This document shows positions 1 to 8,232 of a stretch of DNA of 64,000 nt, in pieces. Where the stretch lies: the NCBI GenBank assembly GCA_047608975.1, contig JBLFYM010000011.1:11676-75675 (forward strand), read 5' to 3'. The notes beneath the pieces were generated by a model, which worked only from the letters and a program-made list of their open reading frames with translations, did no database searches and was not told the origin of the DNA. How positions within the stretch are numbered: position 1 is the stretch's first letter; each line of letters begins with the position of its first letter. The stretch comes from GCA-2715965 sp047608975. Its GTDB lineage: Bacteria; Verrucomicrobiota; Verrucomicrobiia; Limisphaerales; JAYPXF01. The translations under genes and the position numbers were made by a program.

Positions 1-7
1 GACGCCG

Positions 8-3000
8 CTATGGTAATCGCAAGCGGAAAAACCGACGATTCCCGGTCGGGCTGATTATTGCTTTCAACTGATTGCCCTCGGCTTGGAAGGTGACGGCCTC
101 AGAGTTCCACGCCGCGGCATCAAATTGCCCGCGACCATCGAGATTAAATCCGGTGGCGGCACCGTCCCAGCGGATGACGACGTTGCCGCCTTCCCGGGTG
201 ATCTTGAGCAGCGGCGGCGCGGGACGGAGCGTCGCCGGCACGCCCTCGAGAATGGTGCCGCCGGCTCCGACAGCCAGAAATCGGGTATTCAGATAGCGCA
301 CACGCCAGAGGCTCGAGCCACCGGTGGCCAAGCCCAGAAACTCCCAGCTGTCACCGTCCCCTGAGCGATACACCCCACCAGCGATGTCGGTGGCCACAAA
401 GATGCCGGCGCCACCGGTGACTTGCGTTAGCTCGACGGCATTCGTGCTGGCGAGTCGGAGCGTCCAATTGCTCCCGTCGCTCGACGTGAGAATCACGCCG
501 CGAGCGGATGAACCGTGACCGCGATCGTTGAACGCACTGCCTCCCACGGCCACGAAACGACCGTTGCTGTAGTCGATACCCCAGATCGGATCCGGACTGG
601 GTGTCAGGTTGGGTGTCCAGGTCTGGCCGTCGGTGGAGGTCATCACGTAGGCGTCTCGGGAAGATCCGGGTTGGCCAATGAATGTTTCCTGGGCCGTGGC
701 GGCGAACACGCCATTGCCGAACGTCACGGAACCCATCCAGACCGGCGGATCCTCCGGTGTCGCGTGCTCGGTCCACGTGACCCCGTCGGTGGACACCAGC
801 GAGGCGCCGTTGCCCGTGTCCAGAGTCCAACCGGGGACGACAAAGCGCCCGTTTCCGTAGGCTATGCCATTCACAACCTTGTTGGTGCTCATATAGCGTA
901 TCTGCCAATTCACCCCGTTCCCAGAGGTCAATATCTGACCGCCAGCGGGCCCGGTTCCCACGGCAACAAACTGTCCATTGGCATATTCGACTTCGTAGAG
1001 CGGGTCTCCATTCCCGGCGACCCGCCGGGTCCAATTCACTCGATCACCGGAAGTCAGCACGCCGTCTTCACCCACGGCCACGTAAATGCCGCTGCCCAGA
1101 GCGACATCGTAAATGGGTCGGACACAGGAGCCCTTCAGCACCTGCCAATCCGCGGCTGTCGTGGTCGATAGAATCACCGAGGTGGCGGCCCCTTGTGCGC
1201 CATTGGGAAATAATCCTCCCACCACCACAAAATCGTTCCTACCGGCCAACCAGCGGACGTGCCAGAGATCGTCGGGAACCGGCGAGGTCGACTGCGTCCA
1301 AGTGGACCCATTGGCGGAGGACCAGACAGTGCCACCCTGACCAACGGTGACAAATCGGTTGTTGCCGTAGGCCACGCGGAACAAAACCGCTCCGGTCTGG
1401 CTCACGCGTTGCGTCCAGGTTTGACCGTCTGGTGAGGTCACGATCGCTCCACTGGAAAAGAAATCTCCGCCGACGGCGGCAAAGGTGCCATTGCCATGAG
1501 TGATTCCGAAAAGTGGCGGGGTGTTCGCAAGGGCGTTACGCTGCCAGGATTGGCCATCCGTGGAGGTATAGATGAATCCCGCTGCCGGCTGAAAAGTGGA
1601 ACCCACCGCGACGAATTGACCGTTCCCGAAGGCCACCGCGTTCGCCCCTTCACCCGCGTTGGAATTGATCTGGTTGCGCGTCCAATTGATGCCGTCCGTG
1701 GAGGTCGCGGAGAACGGACCGCCTCCTTCTGCCCCTTCGCCCACTACCACGAAGCGGCCGTTGGCATGCACGATCGAATAGCCCCGGTCGTTGGAGAACA
1801 CCTGTCGCTGCACCCAGTTCAGTCCGTCGGTCGACGTCATGATCCGGGTGACATTGGTTGACACCGAATAATCCGTTCCCACCGCGACAAATAATCCCGC
1901 CCCATAAACCACTTCAATCCACGAAGCAAACACACCCGGCAAAACCCGTTGCCATCCGCTGCCGGATGTCTGTCGCATCACCAATCCGGCTTCCCCCACG
2001 GCCACCAGCGCCCCGTTGCCTTCGGCCACGTCGAACACCGGAAGATTCATGCCATCCATTACCACATTCCAAAAACTGCCGTTGGCGGTCGTATAGATGG
2101 AAGGCACGCCCGACCCGCTACTATGCGATTCACCCACGACGACAAAACTGCCACCGATGTGAGCCACGCCATAGAGCGGATCGGTGAAGGGTTTGACATG
2201 GGACGTCCAGCTTGCGCCGTCGGCAGAAGTGATCACGCTGCCACCTGAACCCACCGCCAGGAATCCGTTCGGGCCACCCGCCACGGCGTTGAGATGACCA
2301 GCCGTCGTACTCCGTTGCGTCCAGGTTTGACCGTCTGGTGAGGTCACGATCGCTCCACTGGAAAAGAAATCTCCGCCGACGGCCACAAACTGACCATGCG
2401 CGTAGACCAGCCCGAGCAACAAACCCGGAGCCGTGATGGACTGTTGTGTCCAAGCGCTGCCATCAGCAGAGACCCACGCGGAACTGCTCCCGTCTTGTCC
2501 GACGGCGACAAAGCCATTGGGACCGGTGGCAATGGAATTGACCACCGCCCCCATCCCACCGAGGGATTGGCGAGTCCATTCCACCCCATTGGGAGAGGTG
2601 TAGACAGTGGCTTCCCCGAACAACCCGCCCGTTCCCGCAGCGACAAACTGTCCATGGCCAAAGGCAATGTCGTTGATAAAATCTCCCGGTAATGCGTATC
2701 GCCGATCCCAGTGGATGCCGTTGCGCGAAGTCGTCACGAAGCCAACACTGCCAGACGCAGTAGAGGATACTCCCACCGCCACGAACATGTTCTGCGCATA
2801 CACGACCGCGTGGAAATGCCCCTCACCGCTGAATTGCCGCTGCCAGGTCACACCGTCCAGCGAGCGCAAAACCGTCCCGCCTCCGCCCACGGCCACGTAG
2901 ACGCCGTTGCCCTTCGTCACATCAACGAGCGGTCCGCCTGCCCCCGATTTGATGAAGGTCGGCTCCAACACCTGGCTGCCGGGATCGCCGGCGTGCAGTT

Positions 3001-3772
3001 GCGGATACTCAAAAGTAAAAGTGCCGGTCTGAGCCTCGGACGCATTGGTCGTGCTGAAGATCAGGAAACTGCCGGAAACAGCGGAATCGAAGAACAACTT
3101 GAACGCGGTGGATGGCCCGGTTTCCGAATCATTCATGCTGAACTCGGCTCCCGAATCGGAATTCTTGGTGTATGTCGAGGTACCCGAACTGGATACGACG
3201 TTTCCGAAAAGTGCCTCGTTGGTATAAGTGTTGTCCGCCCTGGGCTGAAAGCGGGTCGAACCCGAATTGGCAAACTGCCCCGTTCCTTCGGTGATCGTAG
3301 TCGTCACAATAGTACCGGCGATATTCGCAGGTGAAATCCCTCGGCGCGCAACGAAGTATCCCTGTTGGATGGCTCCCGGCACACTGGGCAGGGACAGCGA
3401 GAAGATCCCCTGCCGCGGAGAACTGAAAACCAGTTGGTTGTCCGCCCCGGCCCCGATTCCCGAATCAACGAAGCTCAGCGTGGCCGTGGTCGCCGACTGC
3501 TTGGAGTAGGTATACGTACCCACGCCGCCCTCCGTATCGCCGCTGATCCTCACCACCGCGTACGAATTGTCCGCCCCGGAAGGCAGAAACCGATACTCCC
3601 CGCTCGTCGCAAACGGAGCCGTCGCATTGGTAATCGTGACGACTATTGTGTAACCGCCGAAGGAGTCCAGCGCTTGCGCTTCGGCCTGATGGGAAAGAAT
3701 TAACGACGCCAGAACGGCTGCGGAAAACGCGCACATCCGACGTCCCATAGAATTAATTACAGATTTGGTCAT
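8..3772 (-). CDS. Giant secreted beta-propeller-repeat protein
   Basis: Exported protein of about 1254 residues. The start at 3772 gives a normal signal peptide (MTKSVINSMGRRM, then a hydrophobic core ending near QAEAQA); 3748 is an alternative. The longer reading back to 3841 crosses a G10 run and is unlikely. Residues about 30-280 hold two related modules of about 115 residues. From about residue 300 there are some 20 repeats of about 45-50 residues, each of the form GNGxFVAVG followed by TSxDGxxWTxR, as in BNR/sialidase-like or YCF48-like propellers. The C-terminus ends in RRFFRLRLP, a tail I associate with verrucomicrobial secreted proteins. No catalytic motif is visible. Two repeats share an exact 71-base block. 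It is transcribed away from the next gene. Function unknown; surface binding or adhesion is a guess. Confidence 0.85.
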   Translation of the reverse strand: MTKSVINSMGRRMCAFSAAVLASLILSHQAEAQALDSFGGYTIVVTITNATAPFATSGEYRFLPSGADNSYAVVRISGDTEGGVGTYTYSKQSATTATLSFVDSGIGAGADNQLVFSSPRQGIFSLSLPSVPGAIQQGYFVARRGISPANIAGTIVTTTITEGTGQFANSGSTRFQPRADNTYTNEALFGNVVSSSGTSTYTKNSDSGAEFSMNDSETGPSTAFKLFFDSAVSGSFLIFSTTNASEAQTGTFTFEYPQLHAGDPGSQVLEPTFIKSGAGGPLVDVTKGNGVYVAVGGGGTVLRSLDGVTWQRQFSGEGHFHAVVYAQNMFVAVGVSSTASGSVGFVTTSRNGIHWDRRYALPGDFINDIAFGHGQFVAAGTGGLFGEATVYTSPNGVEWTRQSLGGMGAVVNSIATGPNGFVAVGQDGSSSAWVSADGSAWTQQSITAPGLLLGLVYAHGQFVAVGGDFFSSGAIVTSPDGQTWTQRSTTAGHLNAVAGGPNGFLAVGSGGSVITSADGASWTSHVKPFTDPLYGVAHIGGSFVVVGESHSSGSGVPSIYTTANGSFWNVVMDGMNLPVFDVAEGNGALVAVGEAGLVMRQTSGSGWQRVLPGVFASWIEVVYGAGLFVAVGTDYSVSTNVTRIMTSTDGLNWVQRQVFSNDRGYSIVHANGRFVVVGEGAEGGGPFSATSTDGINWTRNQINSNAGEGANAVAFGNGQFVAVGSTFQPAAGFIYTSTDGQSWQRNALANTPPLFGITHGNGTFAAVGGDFFSSGAIVTSPDGQTWTQRVSQTGAVLFRVAYGNNRFVTVGQGGTVWSSANGSTWTQSTSPVPDDLWHVRWLAGRNDFVVVGGLFPNGAQGAATSVILSTTTAADWQVLKGSCVRPIYDVALGSGIYVAVGEDGVLTSGDRVNWTRRVAGNGDPLYEVEYANGQFVAVGTGPAGGQILTSGNGVNWQIRYMSTNKVVNGIAYGNGRFVVPGWTLDTGNGASLVSTDGVTWTEHATPEDPPVWMGSVTFGNGVFAATAQETFIGQPGSSRDAYVMTSTDGQTWTPNLTPSPDPIWGIDYSNGRFVAVGGSAFNDRGHGSSARGVILTSSDGSNWTLRLASTNAVELTQVTGGAGIFVATDIAGGVYRSGDGDSWEFLGLATGGSSLWRVRYLNTRFLAVGAGGTILEGVPATLRPAPPLLKITREGGNVVIRWDGAATGFNLDGRGQFDAAAWNSEAVTFQAEGNQLKAIISPTGNRRFFRLRLP
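1407..2383. repeat. Exact 71-base internal duplication in the propeller gene
   Basis: Positions 1407-1477 and 2313-2383 are identical by eye, 906 bases (302 codons) apart and in frame. They encode the same GGDFFSSGAIVTSPDGQTWT-type repeat, while neighbouring repeats are strongly diverged. This points to recent gene conversion or duplication between repeat units. Confidence 0.85.
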
Positions 3773-3803
3773 TGTGGGATCAATGCAATGTACTCGTATA
3801 AAG

Positions 3804-3813
3804 CCCCCCCCCC
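3804..3813 (-). repeat. Homopolymeric G10 tract upstream of the propeller gene
   Basis: Ten consecutive C on the plus strand (G10 on the coding strand) lie 32-41 bases before the chosen start at 3772. Tracts of this length are prone to slipped-strand changes and, placed in a leader or promoter, could alter expression (inference). Confidence 0.7.
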
Positions 3814-3928
3814 GAAAACGACAAGCCAATTCTGTATGCACTGGATGCGACCTCCTTAAATAGATCAGGCCGTCTTATTCTCGACGAGGTTTGTTCATCG
3901 CCAGAATGGCATCAACCTGAAGTTTACA

Positions 3929-3959
3929 AGTGTCCCAAACCGATGAGATAGTGTCCCAA
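3929..3959. promoter_or_regulatory. Paired 10-base direct repeats in a divergent intergenic region
   Basis: AGTGTCCCAA occurs at 3929-3938 and 3950-3959, 21 bases start to start, or two helical turns. The pair lies in the 327-base gap between the divergent genes at 3772 (minus) and 4100 (plus). It could be an operator for a dimeric regulator or the end of a lost insertion sequence. Nothing else convincing was seen in this gap except the G10 tract. Confidence 0.35.
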
Positions 3960-4099
3960 GCCAGATGGGATTTCTCAGGGGCGACTGTGCGCACCGGAGA
4001 TACTTTGTCATGGGGCCGCATTTGGAGTCCTCCGCGACGCGCGAAATAGCGGGCGAAGCGGATTGAAACAGAATCATTATTACAGAATCATCATGACTC

Positions 4100-7000
4100 A
4101 TGATTCGAAACACTTTCATTCGCTCCGGGAGACGACTCGCTGCGGCCGGGCTTCTGATACTGCTCACTTCGCCGCTTGGTGCGAAAGAGCCGATCGTCGA
4201 TGTCTACGTAAGCACGGGCGATAATCATTTCCTCGGCTCTTCGTTGCCAATTGATTCGCCGGCGAGCATTGAGGCGACCTTTGATCTCTTCCGTGATGTG
4301 CAGCATGCCCGGCGGATTTACTGGCGGGGATTGGAGGCATCCAGCTGGCTTGAGACGATGCATGCGCGGCCGGAGAATCCCCGGTACTACTCCTTCTGGA
4401 AATGGCTCGAGGAGTTGTACGAAACGGTAAGCCCGGACACGCTCGCGGTGAACGCAGCTCATGCGCGCGGCATGGAAATCTGGGGGATGGGGTCGCTCTG
4501 GGACTGGGGCGGCCCCGCGGACACACCCGGATTCGGCGACTACCCGTTCACGTTCGAATCGAAGCTCAAACTGGAGCATCCCGAATGGGCGCCGGTGGAC
4601 AAGCACGGGGCGCGTCGCCAAGGCGGCCCGATCGAGTTGGCGTATCCAGAGGCGCGCAAAGCGCTGGTTGATCTGACCGTGCGGCAGACGTTGAAGGCGG
4701 GTTACGACGGCGTCGCTTTGCTGACTTATGTGGAAAACTACTCGCTGCGATTCGAGGACGAGTTCGGCTACAGCGATCCGATCGTCGAAGAATTCCAGCG
4801 CCAGCACCGGATCGACATCCGAACCGAACCTTTCCGTCGCGGGGCTTCACGGGAAGATTGGCTCCGGTTGCGAGGCAGTTACGTCACGTCCTTCCTACGC
4901 GAGTTGAGAACAGAACTCACAAAACATAAGATCAAACTGGGGATGGTGGTGAACTCGGATTCGCCGCGGCTGCCACAGTCTTGGAATGTGCCGGAACTCA
5001 TGATCACCGCCGGGAGTCAGCATATGGATGTGGATACCTGGGTTCGGGAAGGGCTCGTCGATGAACTGCTGATCTACGGTAACAACAGCGGGCAGTCGCA
5101 GTTCAAGGCGCTGGAAGATCTTCAGTTTCTGGCGCGGGGAACGGAAACCTCGGTGAGTGTGATCACCTCCGGCCCGTTTCGCGCCGGCTGGAAGCCGTTT
5201 CAGGAAAAAGGCCTGCCGACGATTCTCGCGGTCAGTGATGACGTGCAGCACCTCGCGCGCGGATTCATTCCTGAACAGACAGCGGACGCATTGAGTTCGA
5301 GTGAGCTTCCACGGCGGCTTAGGGCATTGCAGCAGATCGTCGATGGAGGGCTGAAGGTTGGTATCGAAACGCTGATGCCGCTGGCCGGGTCGCCCCATTT
5401 GATCGAGCGACGCCTCGCCTTGCAGGCTCTCGGAAAATCGAAAGATCCTGCGGCGGTGCCCGTGATCGAAAAAGGCCTGACCGATCCCGAGAACGGCGTC
5501 CGCTGTGTGGCCGCCCTGGCCTTATCGCACAATCATGGAGCCGGTTCCGCGAAGGTGCTGTTCGAAGCGGTGGAGCAGCACGGCAATCACATGCTTCGCG
5601 AATGCGCCATCATCGCGCTGCGCCGCCTGCAACCTTCGCCCGTCGCAGAGTTATCCACCGCCGCTCTGACCGCACCCAACGCTCGCGTCCGCGAGGCCGC
5701 GATGCGGTCGCTAATGCCAAACGCGACTAAGGTGATGCTGCCGACGTTTCAGGCTGGCCTGAAGGACACGAAACGTTTTCCGCGCTTCGCCGCCGCGGAA
5801 GCGCTTGGCAATATTCGCAAGAGTCCGAAGTCCACCGGCATTCTGATCGAGACCTTGAATCATAGAGACGTCGTCGTCGCCAATCGCGCAGCGGTTTCGC
5901 TCGGACGAGTGGTCTCGCGAAATGAGCGCGAACTAAAGGCGTTGCGTCCCCGGATTCTTGAATCGCTGCTCGCGGCCTTTCGACGTCACACCGACTCCGG
6001 CCTCGCCGATGCCGAATGGGGCTGGCGGGTGGTCGGCAACGCGATTCTCGAGTTCGGTGACGAAGGCGCGGATGCGCTGCGGGAGATGCGCGATCATTCG
6101 GACAATCCCCGTCTCGCAGAACTGGCCTGGCGCGTTGTCGATCTGACCCAGCGGATGAAGACCTTCAGCGAAGTGACTCCTGAACAGAACGAAGCGGCGA
6201 TGGCCCGGCGTCCGGGGAACCTGACGACCCGCTCATCCGACCTGCGGGTGGATCCGGCCACCGGAAAGGATTCCAACGATGGCCGCAACCAACCGGTCAA
6301 GACCATCGCCCGCGCCATCAAGCTCGCGCAGCCGGGCGACACCATCCATCTCGCACCGGGCGTCTATTACGAGAGTGCCGACCTCACCCATAAACATGGG
6401 CTGCCGGGAAAACCAATCACCCTCGACGGTCACGGCGCGGTGCTCGACGGCAGCGAGCCGGTGACGAGTGCGAAATGGGAACAGGTCGCGCCCGATCTTT
6501 ATCGGCGAAGCAATCTGTACAAACGGACCGACGACGCCCTCGTGGCCCGCTGGTTCCTGCTCTGGAACGGGAAGATGCAGCGCATGGGCCGTTGCTCAAA
6601 AGGTCCGAGCGAAGCGCTGAAGGCACCGGCCGATCTCCTGCCTGGAGAGTGGACCTATGTGAAGGCCGAGGATGCCTTTTACCTGAAGCTCACGTCTGGT
6701 CAGGATCTCGACGGTGCCAACATTCGTTATCCTGCTCGGAGCAACGCCATCGTCGAAAGCATTGCCGGCTCGTGGCTCACCGTCCGCAATATCACCGGAA
6801 CGCACGTCTACAACGACGGCTTCAACATTCACGGCGCGCAGCGGCACCTGATCTTCGAAAACATCGCGGCGATCGAATGCGGTGATGACGGATTCAGTGC
6901 GCACGAAGATGTCGATTGTCAGATTGATGGCTTTGTCAGTATCCGAAACGCCACCGGACTCTGCGACACCGGCACCAGCCAGACGCACTACCGAAACGTT

Positions 7001-7537
7001 TTCATCAGGGACTGCGACGGCTTTGACCTCTACTTCATCGGGCTGAAGCACTCGATCGAGAATGCCGTGATCGAAAGCAGCGCCGCGCGAAGCTTCTGGG
7101 TCGATGGCAATCAGCTCACGGATGGCCAACGTTGCGAGGTCAGGTTGAGGAACGTCCTTATCCGTCGCGTCGCAGATTCGCCGCAGGAACTTCGGATCAG
7201 CCGCGGCGGATTTCTCTTTGCCGATCACTGCACCTTCGAAGGCATCAATGTCATGCTCACTCCCAGCGGCGGGGTCGATTTTCAGAACTGCGTCTTCCGG
7301 GGTGGCGACGCGAAACCGGACGCGTTGATTTTTCCGAATGCGATCTGGCAAGGGAGCGGCAATGTCTACGATTTCAGAAGCCTGCGCGTGGCCCAGACCA
7401 GCTTCACCCGCAAGACCTTTGCCGGATTCCAAAAGCTCATCGGCAGCGAGACCGACTCACGTTGGGCGGATGCAGGCACCGCACCTGACAGCATCGGCGT
7501 CGATGAATCCTTGCTACCCGAACCACCTCGGCCTTAG
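4100..7537 (+). CDS. Three-domain exported protein: TIM-barrel-like, HEAT repeats, right-handed beta-helix
   Basis: 1145 residues with a signal peptide (ILLTSPLGAKE). Residues about 30-430 resemble a glycosidase-like TIM barrel (TGDNHFLGSS near the start; aromatic- and acid-rich motifs such as GSLWDWGGP and YDGVALLTYVENYS). Residues about 434-690 are HEAT-like helical repeats (LALQALGKSKDPAAVPVIEKG). From about residue 711 a parallel beta-helix begins with a DUF1565-like opening (DPATGKDSNDG, then PGDTIHLAPGVYYES). The helix part is clearly related to the product at 30639-31529: both have NDGFNIHG followed by an SAHE motif. It probably acts on or binds a polysaccharide in the periplasm or outside, but no catalytic residues can be assigned with certainty. 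Confidence 0.85.
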   Translation: MIRNTFIRSGRRLAAAGLLILLTSPLGAKEPIVDVYVSTGDNHFLGSSLPIDSPASIEATFDLFRDVQHARRIYWRGLEASSWLETMHARPENPRYYSFWKWLEELYETVSPDTLAVNAAHARGMEIWGMGSLWDWGGPADTPGFGDYPFTFESKLKLEHPEWAPVDKHGARRQGGPIELAYPEARKALVDLTVRQTLKAGYDGVALLTYVENYSLRFEDEFGYSDPIVEEFQRQHRIDIRTEPFRRGASREDWLRLRGSYVTSFLRELRTELTKHKIKLGMVVNSDSPRLPQSWNVPELMITAGSQHMDVDTWVREGLVDELLIYGNNSGQSQFKALEDLQFLARGTETSVSVITSGPFRAGWKPFQEKGLPTILAVSDDVQHLARGFIPEQTADALSSSELPRRLRALQQIVDGGLKVGIETLMPLAGSPHLIERRLALQALGKSKDPAAVPVIEKGLTDPENGVRCVAALALSHNHGAGSAKVLFEAVEQHGNHMLRECAIIALRRLQPSPVAELSTAALTAPNARVREAAMRSLMPNATKVMLPTFQAGLKDTKRFPRFAAAEALGNIRKSPKSTGILIETLNHRDVVVANRAAVSLGRVVSRNERELKALRPRILESLLAAFRRHTDSGLADAEWGWRVVGNAILEFGDEGADALREMRDHSDNPRLAELAWRVVDLTQRMKTFSEVTPEQNEAAMARRPGNLTTRSSDLRVDPATGKDSNDGRNQPVKTIARAIKLAQPGDTIHLAPGVYYESADLTHKHGLPGKPITLDGHGAVLDGSEPVTSAKWEQVAPDLYRRSNLYKRTDDALVARWFLLWNGKMQRMGRCSKGPSEALKAPADLLPGEWTYVKAEDAFYLKLTSGQDLDGANIRYPARSNAIVESIAGSWLTVRNITGTHVYNDGFNIHGAQRHLIFENIAAIECGDDGFSAHEDVDCQIDGFVSIRNATGLCDTGTSQTHYRNVFIRDCDGFDLYFIGLKHSIENAVIESSAARSFWVDGNQLTDGQRCEVRLRNVLIRRVADSPQELRISRGGFLFADHCTFEGINVMLTPSGGVDFQNCVFRGGDAKPDALIFPNAIWQGSGNVYDFRSLRVAQTSFTRKTFAGFQKLIGSETDSRWADAGTAPDSIGVDESLLPEPPRP

Positions 7538-7587
7538 AACGTTTCCCATCAATCCGTTTGTCCGACCTTGCTTGCCCGACATCGATT

Positions 7588-8232
7588 ATGAATCTCTGTG
7601 TGAAGAAACTGTTATGCCCGATCTTCGGTGCCCTCCTACTTCTGCCAGCAGCTGGGGTGATGACCGGCCGGGCCGACGAGGATGGAAGGGCGCTGCCGTT
7701 CGATCCCGCGAAGATCAGTCGTCTCAGTCTTGATGGAATTCCGCGATCGCTTTCGATCCGCCAAGGGGCCGATGTCTGGCTCGGATACGAATTGGAAAAG
7801 GCGGTGGTGTCCAAGGTCTGGCAGGCACCCAAAGGGAAGTCTGGATTGGTCGTCAAAGGCTTCAAGGCCCGCTCGGCAGGGACGGCCTGGTTCGAGAATA
7901 AGACGGACGAAGTTTGGCAACTGAGAGCCGCGGGGAAAGCGGTTCCCCTCACGGTTCGCTATCTCGGGTGCACCCAGCTCAAGGGATACTTCGAACTCCG
8001 CTGGGAACTGGGCCATTCCGATCGGACGGTCAGACTGACTGAACGCATCCCAACCGCTCCCGCGAACGATTCGGGCCGGGCGTATCGTGAATTGCGCGTT
8101 GATTCTCTGAAAGCGGGTGGGGCACTGGTGTTGTCTCCGGCCTACCGCGACGCATGGGTTCTGACCGGCCCGGCCGGCAAACCCGTGAAAACGCTGACCG
8201 GCTCGGCTTGGCATCGACTCTCCCTACCATGA
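7588..8232 (+). CDS. Exported protein of unknown function
   Basis: About 214 residues. The ATG at 7588 (MNLCVKKLLCPIF) gives a clean signal peptide ending near GRADE; an ATG at 7558 would add ten residues. The mature part looks beta-rich (GADVWLGYELEKAVVSKVW, LTVRYLGC, FELRWELG) with no motif I recognise. It ends in an ATGA overlap with the cytochrome gene at 8229, so the two are probably translationally coupled and may work together. Confidence 0.75.
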   Translation: MNLCVKKLLCPIFGALLLLPAAGVMTGRADEDGRALPFDPAKISRLSLDGIPRSLSIRQGADVWLGYELEKAVVSKVWQAPKGKSGLVVKGFKARSAGTAWFENKTDEVWQLRAAGKAVPLTVRYLGCTQLKGYFELRWELGHSDRTVRLTERIPTAPANDSGRAYRELRVDSLKAGGALVLSPAYRDAWVLTGPAGKPVKTLTGSAWHRLSLP

